This document shows positions 50,774 through 59,290 of a stretch of DNA of 61,732 bases, one piece after another. The translations under genes were made by a program, and so were the position numbers. The notes below the pieces were generated by a model. It was given only the letters and a program-made list of their open reading frames with translations. It was not told where the DNA came from and made no database searches. Origin of the DNA: Deltaproteobacteria bacterium (GTDB taxonomy: Bacteria > Myxococcota > JADLHZ01); the NCBI GenBank assembly GCA_020848545.1, contig JADLHZ010000010.1, positions 1 through 61,732 of the forward strand. The letters run 5' to 3'. Position 1 is the stretch's first letter. Each line of letters opens with the position of its first letter.

Positions 50774-52951
50774 CTACGCGGCCCGTTGTTTGACGGTGCG
50801 CGAGATGTGGCAGAACAACTGGGGCGAGCTCTCGACGATGCGCTTGAAGTCGGCGCCGCGGATGGCGAGCACCTCGCACTCGTCGAGCGTGACGATGCTC
50901 GCGTTGCGCTCCTTGTTCAGGAACGGCGCCGTCTCGCCGATCAACGTGCCGCTCTCGACGATCACTGGCGCGCCGGCGACGAGCAAGGGGTCGGTGCCCT
51001 TGTAGACCTGTACGCGGCCCGCGACGAGCACGAACACCGTGCTCGACTGCGACTTCTCGCGGATCAACGTGGCGCCGGCCTCGATCGTCTTCTTCACCGC
51101 GTGCTCGGCCAAGAGCTGCTTCGCCGTCACGCTGGCGCCGTCGAGCAAGCGCACGCGATCCAACGCCCCGCGCCGCTCCCAGATCTCGGGCAGCACCGAC
51201 GCGAGGGCTTCGCTCTCGGAGAAGCGCTCGAACACTGCAGCCGGAATGCGCATCAACCGCGCCGCAGTGCTCGCCACCACCGTCGCCGAGCGTGGCGCAC
51301 CGCTCACGGCCGCCCGCTCGCCGCAGATCTCCCCGGCGGTGATCGCCGCGACTGGCTTGGCGCTTCCGTCCGCCTGCGCGAGCAACACTGAGAGCTCTCC
51401 CGTCAGCGCCACGATGACGTCACGCCCGAGCTCGCCTTGGCGCATGATCACGTGGCCGGCGTTGACGTTCTCCGCGGTCGCCGCGTCGAGCAGCACGTTC
51501 AAGGCGTCGAGGCTGACCGACTTGAACGCTTGCGTCAGCGCGCGCAGCCCGAGCCCGCGCTCGAGCGCCGTCAGCCGCAGGTGATCGGACGCGATCGTAT
51601 AGCGGTAGCCGGCGCGTCCGAGCGTGTACAACGCCGCCTCCTTCAAGGCGCCGGTGTGCACATAGACCACGTTCGACTCGTTGTTGACGAAGTCGATCGG
51701 CGCGCCGTGGATCGCGCCCTCGCCGGCGTCGGCGACGATGAGATCGCCGCGCCACTCGTAGAGCATCAAGAGGTCCGCGTAGCGCTCGCCCGAGATCGCG
51801 CCCTTCTCGAAGGCCGCCTCGATATGCGCCCGCGAGTCGCTGTCGCCGACGATCAGCGCCTTCTTCGTCGCGCCCCCGCTCGTCACGGAGAGCTCCACGC
51901 CGGTGCACGGGATCGAGTGGAAGGTGTAGTGATAGCGCAGGCGCAGGCCGCAGAAGTCGTAGTCCTTGCCCGGCTCCACGTAGGTGATCTCGAACGCGTC
52001 ATCGAGCAAGCGCTCGGGCTTGTTCACGTCGGCGTTCAGGATCGCCAGCTTCTTCCGCATGATCTCGGCGTTCTCGCGCGAGATGAACAGGCGCAATTTC
52101 TGGCGCGTCTCGAGCAACGCGCTCAAGCCAACCGCGTGGTCTTCGTGCGCGTGGGTGATGACGAGGCCGCTCAGCTGATTCAAGCCGATGCCGGCGTGGT
52201 TCAGCGTCTGGCGGACGTACGGGCCAGCGTCGATGAGGACGAAGCGCCCGTTCGCTTGCACCACTTGGTTGCTACACGGGTTCTTCGCGTCGAAGCCGTT
52301 CGAGGCGCCGAGCATGATGAGCTCGAAGGGCTCCGGCGTCACCGGCCGCGTCGCCGGCGCGAGCGAGTAGGTGGGCGTTTGCCCGGCCGGCACCTCGAGA
52401 CGCAGCTCGTCGATGCGATCGCTCGCGGTGAAGAACGAGTACACGTTGTCGCCGTGGCGCTTCACCGACAGCTCGCCGAGCTTGGCGACGCCTTCAGTGT
52501 CGTAGAAGACGGGCTCCAAGAACTCCTCGATCGGCGCCACGCTGCCGTCCTTCTTCTTCAGCGCGAGGTAGTCGCTCTCCTTGGCGAGCATCTCGGCAAT
52601 CTCGGCCTTCACGCCGGCGCCGCGCATCTCGTCGCGCGAAAGGCCGAGCAAGGTCAGGCGCAGATACTCGACGACGTCTTTCCACTGCGAGCGCTCGACG
52701 ATGACCGGCATCTTCTCGCCGCGCCCGAAGGTGCCGCGGACGAAGAGCGCGTGATAGAGCGGGAATTCCAGAGCCCACTGTACGATGCCGTGCGCGGTGC
52801 GAACGTCCGGGATGATCCAGCCGTTCACCTGCGCGCCGCTCTTCATCCACGCTTTGACGATCTCTTCGGGAAAGCCGAGGCCGAGGCGGTGCTCGCCGGC
52901 TTCGATCACCTTCGCACCCGCCATCACGTCTTTGACTTCGATGTTCACCAC
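50774..52951 (-). CDS. MBL-fold protein with two cyclic-nucleotide-binding domains
   Basis: A 725-residue protein heading the operon. Residues 1-150 are unrecognised; residues about 200-475 are a metallo-beta-lactamase fold with HAHEDH (267-272), DSDS and SDHLRL sites; two cNMP-binding domains follow (about 485-600, FxxGE-like 'IMRQGELGRDVIVALTGELSVL', and about 615-725, 'LIREKSQSSTVFVLVAGRVQVY'). It starts with GTG, preceded by a strong AAGGAGG ribosome site, fitting the first gene of a transcript. It may sense a cyclic nucleotide and hydrolyse a nucleotide or nucleic acid; neither is shown. The gene is 54 nt upstream of the 398-aa gene. Confidence 0.9.
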   Translation of the reverse strand: MVNIEVKDVMAGAKVIEAGEHRLGLGFPEEIVKAWMKSGAQVNGWIIPDVRTAHGIVQWALEFPLYHALFVRGTFGRGEKMPVIVERSQWKDVVEYLRLTLLGLSRDEMRGAGVKAEIAEMLAKESDYLALKKKDGSVAPIEEFLEPVFYDTEGVAKLGELSVKRHGDNVYSFFTASDRIDELRLEVPAGQTPTYSLAPATRPVTPEPFELIMLGASNGFDAKNPCSNQVVQANGRFVLIDAGPYVRQTLNHAGIGLNQLSGLVITHAHEDHAVGLSALLETRQKLRLFISRENAEIMRKKLAILNADVNKPERLLDDAFEITYVEPGKDYDFCGLRLRYHYTFHSIPCTGVELSVTSGGATKKALIVGDSDSRAHIEAAFEKGAISGERYADLLMLYEWRGDLIVADAGEGAIHGAPIDFVNNESNVVYVHTGALKEAALYTLGRAGYRYTIASDHLRLTALERGLGLRALTQAFKSVSLDALNVLLDAATAENVNAGHVIMRQGELGRDVIVALTGELSVLLAQADGSAKPVAAITAGEICGERAAVSGAPRSATVVASTAARLMRIPAAVFERFSESEALASVLPEIWERRGALDRVRLLDGASVTAKQLLAEHAVKKTIEAGATLIREKSQSSTVFVLVAGRVQVYKGTDPLLVAGAPVIVESGTLIGETAPFLNKERNASIVTLDECEVLAIRGADFKRIVESSPQLFCHISRTVKQRAA

Positions 52952-53259
52952 AAGTCCTCCTTCGTTACGGACGCGAAGAAGGATTGCGAGCGTTGTGCCA
53001 GCGCGCGCGTTGCACGAATGCGCGGGTATTTAGCGGTGATTCGTGATCGGCCGCACAGGGCGTGCGTGCTCAGATTCGGAGCAGGTGCTCGGCGCGGTGC
53101 TCAAGGTGTTCGCAGCGCGCCGCGAACGCGTCGTGGAGAAACGCACGAGAGTGCCTCAAATGCGAGGCGCGACCGAGTGAGCAGCGGAGGCGAACTTCCT
53201 GTACGCCGAGCAGCGGAGCGACCGAGCAACGAAGCAGTTGGGGCGCTATCGTGCGTTTC
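52952..53259. other. Intergenic region with 13-bp inverted repeat upstream of the operon
   Basis: About 308 nt without a gene. GAGAAACGCACGA at 53136-53148 is exactly inverted at 53249-53261, the latter overlapping the last codon of the lipoprotein gene. Between them are direct repeats of GAGCAGCGGA. The strong ribosome site of the MBL gene lies at about 52956-52965. No clear promoter hexamers are seen. Confidence 0.5.
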
Positions 53260-54144
53260 TCACCCGCAGGTACCGCCGGTGCCCCAGGTAAACTGCTCAC
53301 CCGTCGGCGAGTCGTTCGCGCCGAGCAGGCGGCAGCAACCGGTCTTGCCGCTGTCCGGCGTGTTGCAGCGGTATTTCCCCCCCGCGCCGGTCAGGTAGTA
53401 CTCGCTGTACTTGCCGATGCCGACGCCGGGCGCCGGGCTCCATGACAAGATCACCGGCTTGGCGTCGCCCGCGGGCTTGCCGTCTTTGCCGATCGTCTTG
53501 AAGAAGCCGAGCAGCTTGACGTCTGAGAGGGGCACGATGCCGACCTTGAGCGTGCCGCCCATGTCGACGTCGTGTGAGGTGCCGCCGGCCGCTGGCTTCA
53601 CCGTCGCACGCAGCGCCCAGATGAGCTTTCCGTCTTTCAGCTCGTAGCGGCTGCTGCCTTCGAAGCACCAGCTCTTCGCGCACGCCGCGCCCATGGTCAC
53701 GGTCATCGTGAAGTAGTGCTGATCGTTGCACTGCACGGTGACCGACAGCGTTCCGCTGCCGCCGTCCGCCTTGAGATCGACATTGTCGGTGACGGCCTTC
53801 ATGTTGCGCTCGACGCCGTGGCACGCGAGCTCGTAGAAGTCCGGCACGCGCACGCTTCCAGCGGGCACCGTTTCTTCGGCGCGCGCCGGCTCGAAGTCGA
53901 AGGTCGGCAACCACGTCTCGCGTGGTCCGACGATGAAGCCGGTGGGGAGGCGCGAGTTCTTCGTCGCCACGCTCTCGAAGAGCTCGTCCTTGGCAATGTT
54001 GTCGACGACGATCTGCGCCGCAGAGACGGAGTCGACGACGCCGGTCGGCTTCGCTGAGCTTTGATCGATCTCTTCGAGCGCGCGCGGAGGGTTGCCGCAG
54101 GCGAGGAAACACGCGAGGGGGAGCACGTAAAGAAGTCTATACAT
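53260..54144 (-). CDS. Lipoprotein of unknown function
   Basis: A 294-residue precursor. The signal peptide (MYRLLYVLPLACFLAC) ends in a lipobox; the mature protein has Asn/Pro right after the cysteine. The sequence is of mixed beta character with pairs of cysteines (AACAKSWCF, CNTPDSGKTGCC) that could form disulphides. I recognise no family. It is on the same strand as the glycosyltransferase gene 36 nt upstream and ends where the 308-nt intergenic region begins. Confidence 0.8.
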   Translation of the reverse strand: MYRLLYVLPLACFLACGNPPRALEEIDQSSAKPTGVVDSVSAAQIVVDNIAKDELFESVATKNSRLPTGFIVGPRETWLPTFDFEPARAEETVPAGSVRVPDFYELACHGVERNMKAVTDNVDLKADGGSGTLSVTVQCNDQHYFTMTVTMGAACAKSWCFEGSSRYELKDGKLIWALRATVKPAAGGTSHDVDMGGTLKVGIVPLSDVKLLGFFKTIGKDGKPAGDAKPVILSWSPAPGVGIGKYSEYYLTGAGGKYRCNTPDSGKTGCCRLLGANDSPTGEQFTWGTGGTCG

Positions 54145-54180
54145 AGTGGCAAACCTCGGACGCGGCGCTAACACTACGGC

Positions 54181-55002
54181 CTAAAACCGGGCAAGTGCTT
54201 CTTTGAACAGCGCGTCATAGCGTTCGTCACGGAAGAGCCCGAGTAGATCCGAGTGTTTTCCGGCCTCGATTTCCCGAAGAATTTCGTACTTTCGCGCGTG
54301 CGTCTTCGACACCGCCCATGCGAGGCGCAAAGCGTCGAGGCCGCCGCGAAACAGAGCGCCCTTCACCACCGCGTCGCGCAGCACGTGGGCGGAGCGGATC
54401 CCGAAGGTCGACTTCGAGCGCTTGCCCATCGCCGCCAGCCGCACGGCGTAGAGCAAGGAGTAGAGCTCCTGCTTCTCTTCGATGCCGCGCACGGAGTCGG
54501 CGAAGTGATGCTCGATGAAGGCGCCGGGGATCTTCTGCGCGTCGTCCTTCGGCAGCGCGTCGTGCAAGATCATGTCGGGTGCCCAACGCGCGTGATCCCA
54601 GCGCACGAGACGCTTTCGGGTCTCCTTCCGATACATGAATCTTCCGGTCGGCAGCTCGGCCCAGTCGCGCCGCTGGAGCGTGTAATACGGCAGCGTCGCT
54701 TGGGTCTTCTTCCACGCGAGCACGCGCGCGAGGCTCTCTTCGTTCAACCACTCGTCGGCGTCGAGGAAGAACACGTAGTCGGCTGGCGCGAGCAGCTTCA
54801 TCGCCTCGCCGCGCGCGGCCCCGCACCCCTGCCAAGGGAAGATCTTCGAGCGCACACCGAGGGATCGCACGAGCTCAGCCGAGCCGTCCGTCGACTCGGA
54901 GTCGACGGTGACGACCTCGTCGCACACCGCGAGCAAGCTCTCGAGGCACGCGCGCAGCGTTTTGCTGTGGCTGCCGTGAATGACGAAGCCCGCCACGCGC
55001 AT
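54181..55002 (-). CDS. Family 2 glycosyltransferase
   Basis: A 273-residue GT-A enzyme. 'VVTVDSESTDGSAELV' is the nucleotide-binding motif and YVFFLDADEWL supplies the DXD-like metal site. It resembles the WaaE/KdtX-like beta-glucosyltransferase group, which adds a sugar to the lipopolysaccharide core. The C-terminal half lacks membrane segments. The start is 5 nt after the stop of the membrane-protein gene upstream. Confidence 0.88.
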   Translation of the reverse strand: MRVAGFVIHGSHSKTLRACLESLLAVCDEVVTVDSESTDGSAELVRSLGVRSKIFPWQGCGAARGEAMKLLAPADYVFFLDADEWLNEESLARVLAWKKTQATLPYYTLQRRDWAELPTGRFMYRKETRKRLVRWDHARWAPDMILHDALPKDDAQKIPGAFIEHHFADSVRGIEEKQELYSLLYAVRLAAMGKRSKSTFGIRSAHVLRDAVVKGALFRGGLDALRLAWAVSKTHARKYEILREIEAGKHSDLLGLFRDERYDALFKEALARF

Positions 55003-55007
55003 CGGGT

Positions 55008-55967
55008 TCAGGCGTTCGACGACAGCCGGCCCGCGCGCCGCGCGAACCACACCGCCACGAGCAAGAATGCAAAGCCTTCGCGCAGCGCGTAGCAGATCGA
55101 CTGGACGACGGCGCGGTAGATCGCAACCCACATCGCCGTCGGCTTCGGCTCGAACATCTTCTTCATCAGGCTCTTCGCGTCGAGCTTGTCGTTCAGGATG
55201 TCGAAGTCGAGCTTCGACGGCGTGCTCGGCAGCGGCACCTGCAAGAGAAGCCCCAAGATCCACACGACGACCGCGGCGACGACCAGCACGAGCGCGATCA
55301 AGATCACCTCGCCGAAGCGGGCGCGCGCGACCGCCCACGCTTCCGCCAAGGCGTCGAGGCCGCGCTTCGGGCCGAAGGCGCCGGTGCCGACGACGAGCCG
55401 AAAGATCGGATCGCCAATGACGTACGCCCCGAGCGCGAAGACCATGAGCAGCAAGCTGATGCCGACGCCGCTGCCGAGGCCCTTGCCCGAGAATCCGGCG
55501 ATGAGCTGCTGCGCGGCGAGCATGCCGAGGACGATCGCCGGCACGTACGCGAGCGAGAAGGCGCCGAGCGAGCGCATCGTCTCGAAGATCCGCGGGCGCG
55601 CGTAGGCGAAGGCCGCGTTCGGATCGGGCTTCCGGCGTTCGAGCGCTTCTTTCACCGCGTATTCGACGACGCCGAACGCAAATGCGTAGGCGAAGACCAT
55701 CGCCAGCATGAACGCGAAGAACAAGAGCAGCCCGGCGACGACCCACTTCATCATCGCCTGCACGAGCGCGGGCGTCAGCTCGGCGTCCTGCGCGAGGATC
55801 TCTTGCACCAAGCGCTCGCCGAACACCGAGGCGACGATGCTCGGCAGCGCCCACGCGAGCTCGAGCGCGGCGAAGGTGCCGAGGATGAGCAGCGGCGCGC
55901 GGGCGAGCGTGTCGAAGGCGTCGCCGATGAGATCGGCGATCCCACGCTCGGGCAAGGGCTCACTCAT
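55008..55967 (-). CDS. Multi-pass membrane protein
   Basis: A 319-residue protein with about six hydrophobic segments (for example WVVAGLLLFFAFMLAMVFAYAF and FSLAYVPAIVLGMLAAQQLIAG) and no catalytic motif. Its layout resembles the membrane domains of GlpQ-like and DUF7544-type proteins, without certainty. The start overlaps the stop of the 319-aa gene upstream by 4 nt (55964-55967). Confidence 0.8.
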   Translation of the reverse strand: MSEPLPERGIADLIGDAFDTLARAPLLILGTFAALELAWALPSIVASVFGERLVQEILAQDAELTPALVQAMMKWVVAGLLLFFAFMLAMVFAYAFAFGVVEYAVKEALERRKPDPNAAFAYARPRIFETMRSLGAFSLAYVPAIVLGMLAAQQLIAGFSGKGLGSGVGISLLLMVFALGAYVIGDPIFRLVVGTGAFGPKRGLDALAEAWAVARARFGEVILIALVLVVAAVVVWILGLLLQVPLPSTPSKLDFDILNDKLDAKSLMKKMFEPKPTAMWVAIYRAVVQSICYALREGFAFLLVAVWFARRAGRLSSNA

Positions 55968-56923
55968 CGCTTTGTCTTCTTCTTCGGGGGCTTCTTCGCG
56001 AGGGGCCTGCCCTTCGTCGGCTTCTTTGCGACGGCCTTCTTCTTCGCGGCCGGCTTCTTCGTCGCCGTCGCCCGCGGCTTCGGTGCCTTCGTCTTCAGCG
56101 TCGCTGCGGCGCGCGGATGGCCGATCGTCAACCCGCGCACGCCCGCCCCGAGCGCGCGCATCTTCGCCAGCATGTTGACGAGGACGGCCCGCGACGGCAC
56201 GACCCCGTGGAGAAACTCCTCGAAGCGCGCCATGAAGCGCTCGCCTTCGCGTGAAAACGCCGGCAGGTGCTTCTCCAAGTTGTCCTTCGCGCGGACGATC
56301 GCGCGGCCGTCATCGTCGAGGTAGGCCGCCGTCGCGATGAGCCAGCGCATCGCCATGTGCTTCAGCGCGTCTTCGAACGCAGGCTCGATCACGGACTCCA
56401 TCGTCACGCTGAAGAACGTATGCGGGCTCTCGTGCATTTCCACGGAGAAGCCGGGCGCGCGGCATTCGTCCACGTACGCGCTCGGATCGTCGAGCCACGC
56501 GCGCATCTTCTTCGTGTCGACGCTGAGCGCGCCCGCGTCCACCGGCAGCTCGCCGCGCAGGCGCATGGTCGTCACTGGCTGCTCGTGGCCGCACCGGCGC
56601 AGCTGATCGATCATGGTGCGCAAAAAGAGCGGCGACACCGCGCGCACGCGCAGCACCCACTGAAAGTCCGGGCCGAACGCGTCCGGGCCGTCCCACGGGC
56701 CGCTCACGCGCTCGGCGAACGAGGCATCCGGCGAAAAGGCGCTGCCGCACGCGGCGCCAGCGTTGATGAGCTCGATGAGCCGCTTGACGATGATCGGCGC
56801 GCTGCGCTTCGTGCTCTTGTCGATCGTCGTGACGTCGATGCGTAAGAGCTGCGGCTCGACGCTCGCGCGGTAAGCGCAGTCGAAACCGAGCCGCAGAAAA
56901 TCGAAGCCTTCGAGCACCGGCAT
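55964..56923 (-). CDS. Unknown protein with histone-H1-like C-terminal tail
   Basis: A 319-residue protein. The first ~255 residues are folded, with no recognised family (for example FFSVTMESVIEPAFEDALKH). The last ~55 residues are Lys/Ala/Pro/Thr repeats (AAKKKAVAKKPTKGRPLAKK), as in histone H1-like or DNA-compacting tails. The tail could bind nucleic acid or an acidic polymer. It overlaps the membrane-protein gene by 4 nt and follows the sterol reductase gene on the same strand by 45 nt. Confidence 0.8.
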   Translation of the reverse strand: MPVLEGFDFLRLGFDCAYRASVEPQLLRIDVTTIDKSTKRSAPIIVKRLIELINAGAACGSAFSPDASFAERVSGPWDGPDAFGPDFQWVLRVRAVSPLFLRTMIDQLRRCGHEQPVTTMRLRGELPVDAGALSVDTKKMRAWLDDPSAYVDECRAPGFSVEMHESPHTFFSVTMESVIEPAFEDALKHMAMRWLIATAAYLDDDGRAIVRAKDNLEKHLPAFSREGERFMARFEEFLHGVVPSRAVLVNMLAKMRALGAGVRGLTIGHPRAAATLKTKAPKPRATATKKPAAKKKAVAKKPTKGRPLAKKPPKKKTKR

Positions 56924-56968
56924 GCGCGCTCATTTATGCAGAGGGCCGCCGGCAAGTCACGTGGTCGG

Positions 56969-58291
56969 TCAGTACACGAAGGGCAGCATGCGCCAGCGCA
57001 CCGTCTCTTTGTACGTCTGCCAATCGCGGCCGTACTTCTTCTCGCAGCGGAGATCGTCACGGCCGGCGCGATCGACGAGCAAGATCGTGAGGAAGAAGAG
57101 GTAGAACCACGGCAGCGCGTGCGCGAAGCCGACCGGCGCGATCCAGCACGCGGCGAGCGTGAGCTCCGGCACGTAGTGGAAGTGCCGCGCGATGCCCCAC
57201 CAGCCGTTCGCGAGCAGCAGGTTCTCGTGCTGCTTGCCGTCGCCCGTCGTGTAGCGCGCCTTGATCAAGAGCGGCGCCTTGCCCCACACCGTGGTCTTGC
57301 CGTTCGTCGCGCGCACGCGTTGGCGCTGCGCATCCGCGTCATAGTTCACCCAAATCGCGAAGACGCCGAAGACGAAGAGCGCGAGCGCGAGCGGCCACGC
57401 CATGTGCGACGGGTGCGTCACGAGGAACATCGTGCTCAGCGTGTAGACGCACGGCACCCACGCCATGACGCCCCAGCAAATGTAGTAGCCGAAGCGATCG
57501 TGCATGATGTCGAGCGAGGTGAAGTAGCCGCTCTCCCAGTAGAAGAACTTGAAGAGATAGACGTTCTGCAGCGCGACGGCGACGAGCATGCCGTTCGACA
57601 CGGTGCCGTAGAGCTCGAGCTCTTTGAACGCGTACGAGACGACCATCACGCTCCAGCCCATCATCGAGAAGCGGCAGTTCAGGAGTTGCTTCAAGCCAAC
57701 GCCGAACAAGCGCGGGTGGAGCTCGGTGCCCCAGAAGTAGTCGAACACCGGGTTGCCGGTCTTGCCCGCGTCGCTCGAGGACGGAAAGTACGCGCCTTTG
57801 AAGTAGAGGAACAAACAGAAGGCGAGCGCGAACAGGCAGAGCGTGGACAGGATGGCGCCCAGGTGATCGTAGACGATCGCCGGCGAGAACCAGCCAAGGC
57901 CCGCCGACAAGCCGATGAACGCCGCGTGCGTGACGAAGTACGCAGCGACGCCGTTCAGCTTGTACTCGGGGCGATTCCCTGCGGGGGTGATCGGACCCAA
58001 GAACTTCTTCCCTGGCAACGCGAGCATCAAGACGAGCTCGAACGCCAAGAAGGCGAAGATGATGCCGAGCGCGGGGAGGCTCGGCGCCGGCAGGTTCTGG
58101 ACGATCGTCGTGACACCCTCGGCGCTCAGCATGCGCAGGAGCGACCCGTCCAAGAAGACGATCGTCCCCCAGAGCGCGATGACCAGGGGCGGGGTGACCA
58201 AGAGCAAGAAGAGCGGAAACACGCTCGTTCTGAAGGTGGTGGCGAAGAAGCCGTCGCGCGCAGGAGCCTGGCCCAGGGTCGTCGTCGTCAT
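56969..58291 (-). CDS. 7-dehydrocholesterol reductase-like sterol reductase
   Basis: A 440-residue membrane protein of the ERG4/ERG24 family. The C-terminal signatures LLANGWWGIARHFHYVPEL and DRAGRDDLRCEKKYGRDW match DHCR7 and plant DWF5 rather than the C14-reductase group, whose equivalent reads RHPNY. About nine membrane helices are visible. It would reduce the delta-7 double bond of a sterol with NADPH. No other sterol gene is in the window. The start is divergent from the PuuD-like gene across about 230 nt. Confidence 0.92.
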   Translation of the reverse strand: MTTTTLGQAPARDGFFATTFRTSVFPLFLLLVTPPLVIALWGTIVFLDGSLLRMLSAEGVTTIVQNLPAPSLPALGIIFAFLAFELVLMLALPGKKFLGPITPAGNRPEYKLNGVAAYFVTHAAFIGLSAGLGWFSPAIVYDHLGAILSTLCLFALAFCLFLYFKGAYFPSSSDAGKTGNPVFDYFWGTELHPRLFGVGLKQLLNCRFSMMGWSVMVVSYAFKELELYGTVSNGMLVAVALQNVYLFKFFYWESGYFTSLDIMHDRFGYYICWGVMAWVPCVYTLSTMFLVTHPSHMAWPLALALFVFGVFAIWVNYDADAQRQRVRATNGKTTVWGKAPLLIKARYTTGDGKQHENLLLANGWWGIARHFHYVPELTLAACWIAPVGFAHALPWFYLFFLTILLVDRAGRDDLRCEKKYGRDWQTYKETVRWRMLPFVY

Positions 58292-58521
58292 GCGGAATTT
58301 TACCCTTCGTTAAAACCGGGCAAGCGCCTAGCAATCTGCGCGAAAGGCCGCAACTACAACCTGCGATCGCCCGTCCAAACGCGACGCACCGTCGGGGACA
58401 TTTGTTGATCTTCTTTTCGATGGTGATAGGTCAGAGGCCCAAGCGGGAGCTCGCATGCAGCGAGCGACCATGAACAACATGAATGGGGGCGCTGTGAGCG
58501 ACAATCACAGCGCAGGAATGA

Positions 58522-59250
58522 ATGACGACGATCGACTTCTCTTACTTCGTCCTCCGCTTTCTCCACTTCTTCGCCGGCATCACGTGGATCGGCCTCCTCT
58601 ACTACTTCAACTTCGTGCAGGTCCCGTTCATGGCGGAGACCGACGCCGTCGCCAAGCCGCACGTCATCAGCAAGCTCGTGCCGCGCGCGCTTTGGTGGTT
58701 TCGCTGGGGTGCGATGGGCACCTTCATCGCGGGCCTCGGCTTGCTCAGCCTGGCGCTGCACAACGCGACGGCGCCCGGGGTGAACCCACTCGAAGTCTTC
58801 TACGCCGGCTGGTTCGGCTGGGGCATCACCTTTGGCACCCTCCTCGCCACAACGATGTTCTTGAACGTGTGGCTCGTCATTTGGCCGAAGCAACAAATCG
58901 TGATGGCCTCGAACGCCGCGGTGATGGGCGGCGGCCAAGCGAACCCCGAAGCCCCGAAGGCCGCGCGCCGTGCGTTTCTCGCCTCGCGCACGAACACGCT
59001 CTTCTCGATCTCCATGCTGACGTTCATGGTCGCGCCGCGCTGGCTCTTGATGAAGGCGGCCGCGCCGAGCATGGCCGGCAAGATGATCGTGCTCGTCTAC
59101 ATGATCGCGCTCGTCGGCATCTTCGAGTTCTCGGCGCTCACCGGCGATAAGGGCCCGCTGACGAAGCCGCTCGACACGGTGAAGAGCGTACTGACGACCG
59201 GCTTCGTGCTCGCGATCGTCAGCCTTGCCGTCTTCCTGCTCGTCCCCTAA
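58522..59250 (+). CDS. PuuD/urate-hydroxylase-like membrane domain
   Basis: A 242-residue protein with about six helices. 'LRFLHFFAGITWIGLLYYFNFVQ' and 'PRALWWFRWGAMGTFIAGLG' are the conserved part of the PuuD membrane domain. Classic PuuD has a C-terminal cytochrome c domain, which is absent, so this is a short form whose electron partner, if any, is encoded elsewhere. ATG 58522 follows an AGGA-like site. No purine catabolism genes are near. Confidence 0.85.
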   Translation: MTTIDFSYFVLRFLHFFAGITWIGLLYYFNFVQVPFMAETDAVAKPHVISKLVPRALWWFRWGAMGTFIAGLGLLSLALHNATAPGVNPLEVFYAGWFGWGITFGTLLATTMFLNVWLVIWPKQQIVMASNAAVMGGGQANPEAPKAARRAFLASRTNTLFSISMLTFMVAPRWLLMKAAAPSMAGKMIVLVYMIALVGIFEFSALTGDKGPLTKPLDTVKSVLTTGFVLAIVSLAVFLLVP

Positions 59251-59262
59251 GCTTCCGCCTTC

Positions 59263-59290
59263 ATGCCGATAGAGACATGCCGATAGAGAG
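59263..59290 (+). repeat. 14-bp tandem duplication at the aldehyde dehydrogenase start
   Basis: ATGCCGATAGAGAC (59263-59276) is repeated at 59277-59290 with the last base changed. Only the second ATG is in frame with the enzyme; the first ends at a stop within eight codons. The duplication thus gives an out-of-frame start just before the true one. Confidence 0.8.

Noticed and set aside
46327-52951. CBASS or another named defence type
   Set aside because: No CD-NTase cyclase, no STING or nuclease effector is present, so the operon cannot be assigned to CBASS; JAB and E1/E2 alone do not define it.
51437-53398. A 653-aa plus-strand ORF opposite the MBL-cNMP gene
   Set aside because: Same reasoning: the minus strand encodes recognisable MBL and cNMP domains, and the plus frame has low-complexity, Arg-rich sequence typical of antisense frames in GC-rich DNA.
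54182-58324. A shared 14-nt word (TAAAACCGGGCAAG) at 54182 and 58311
   Set aside because: A match of this length is expected by chance in a window of this size.
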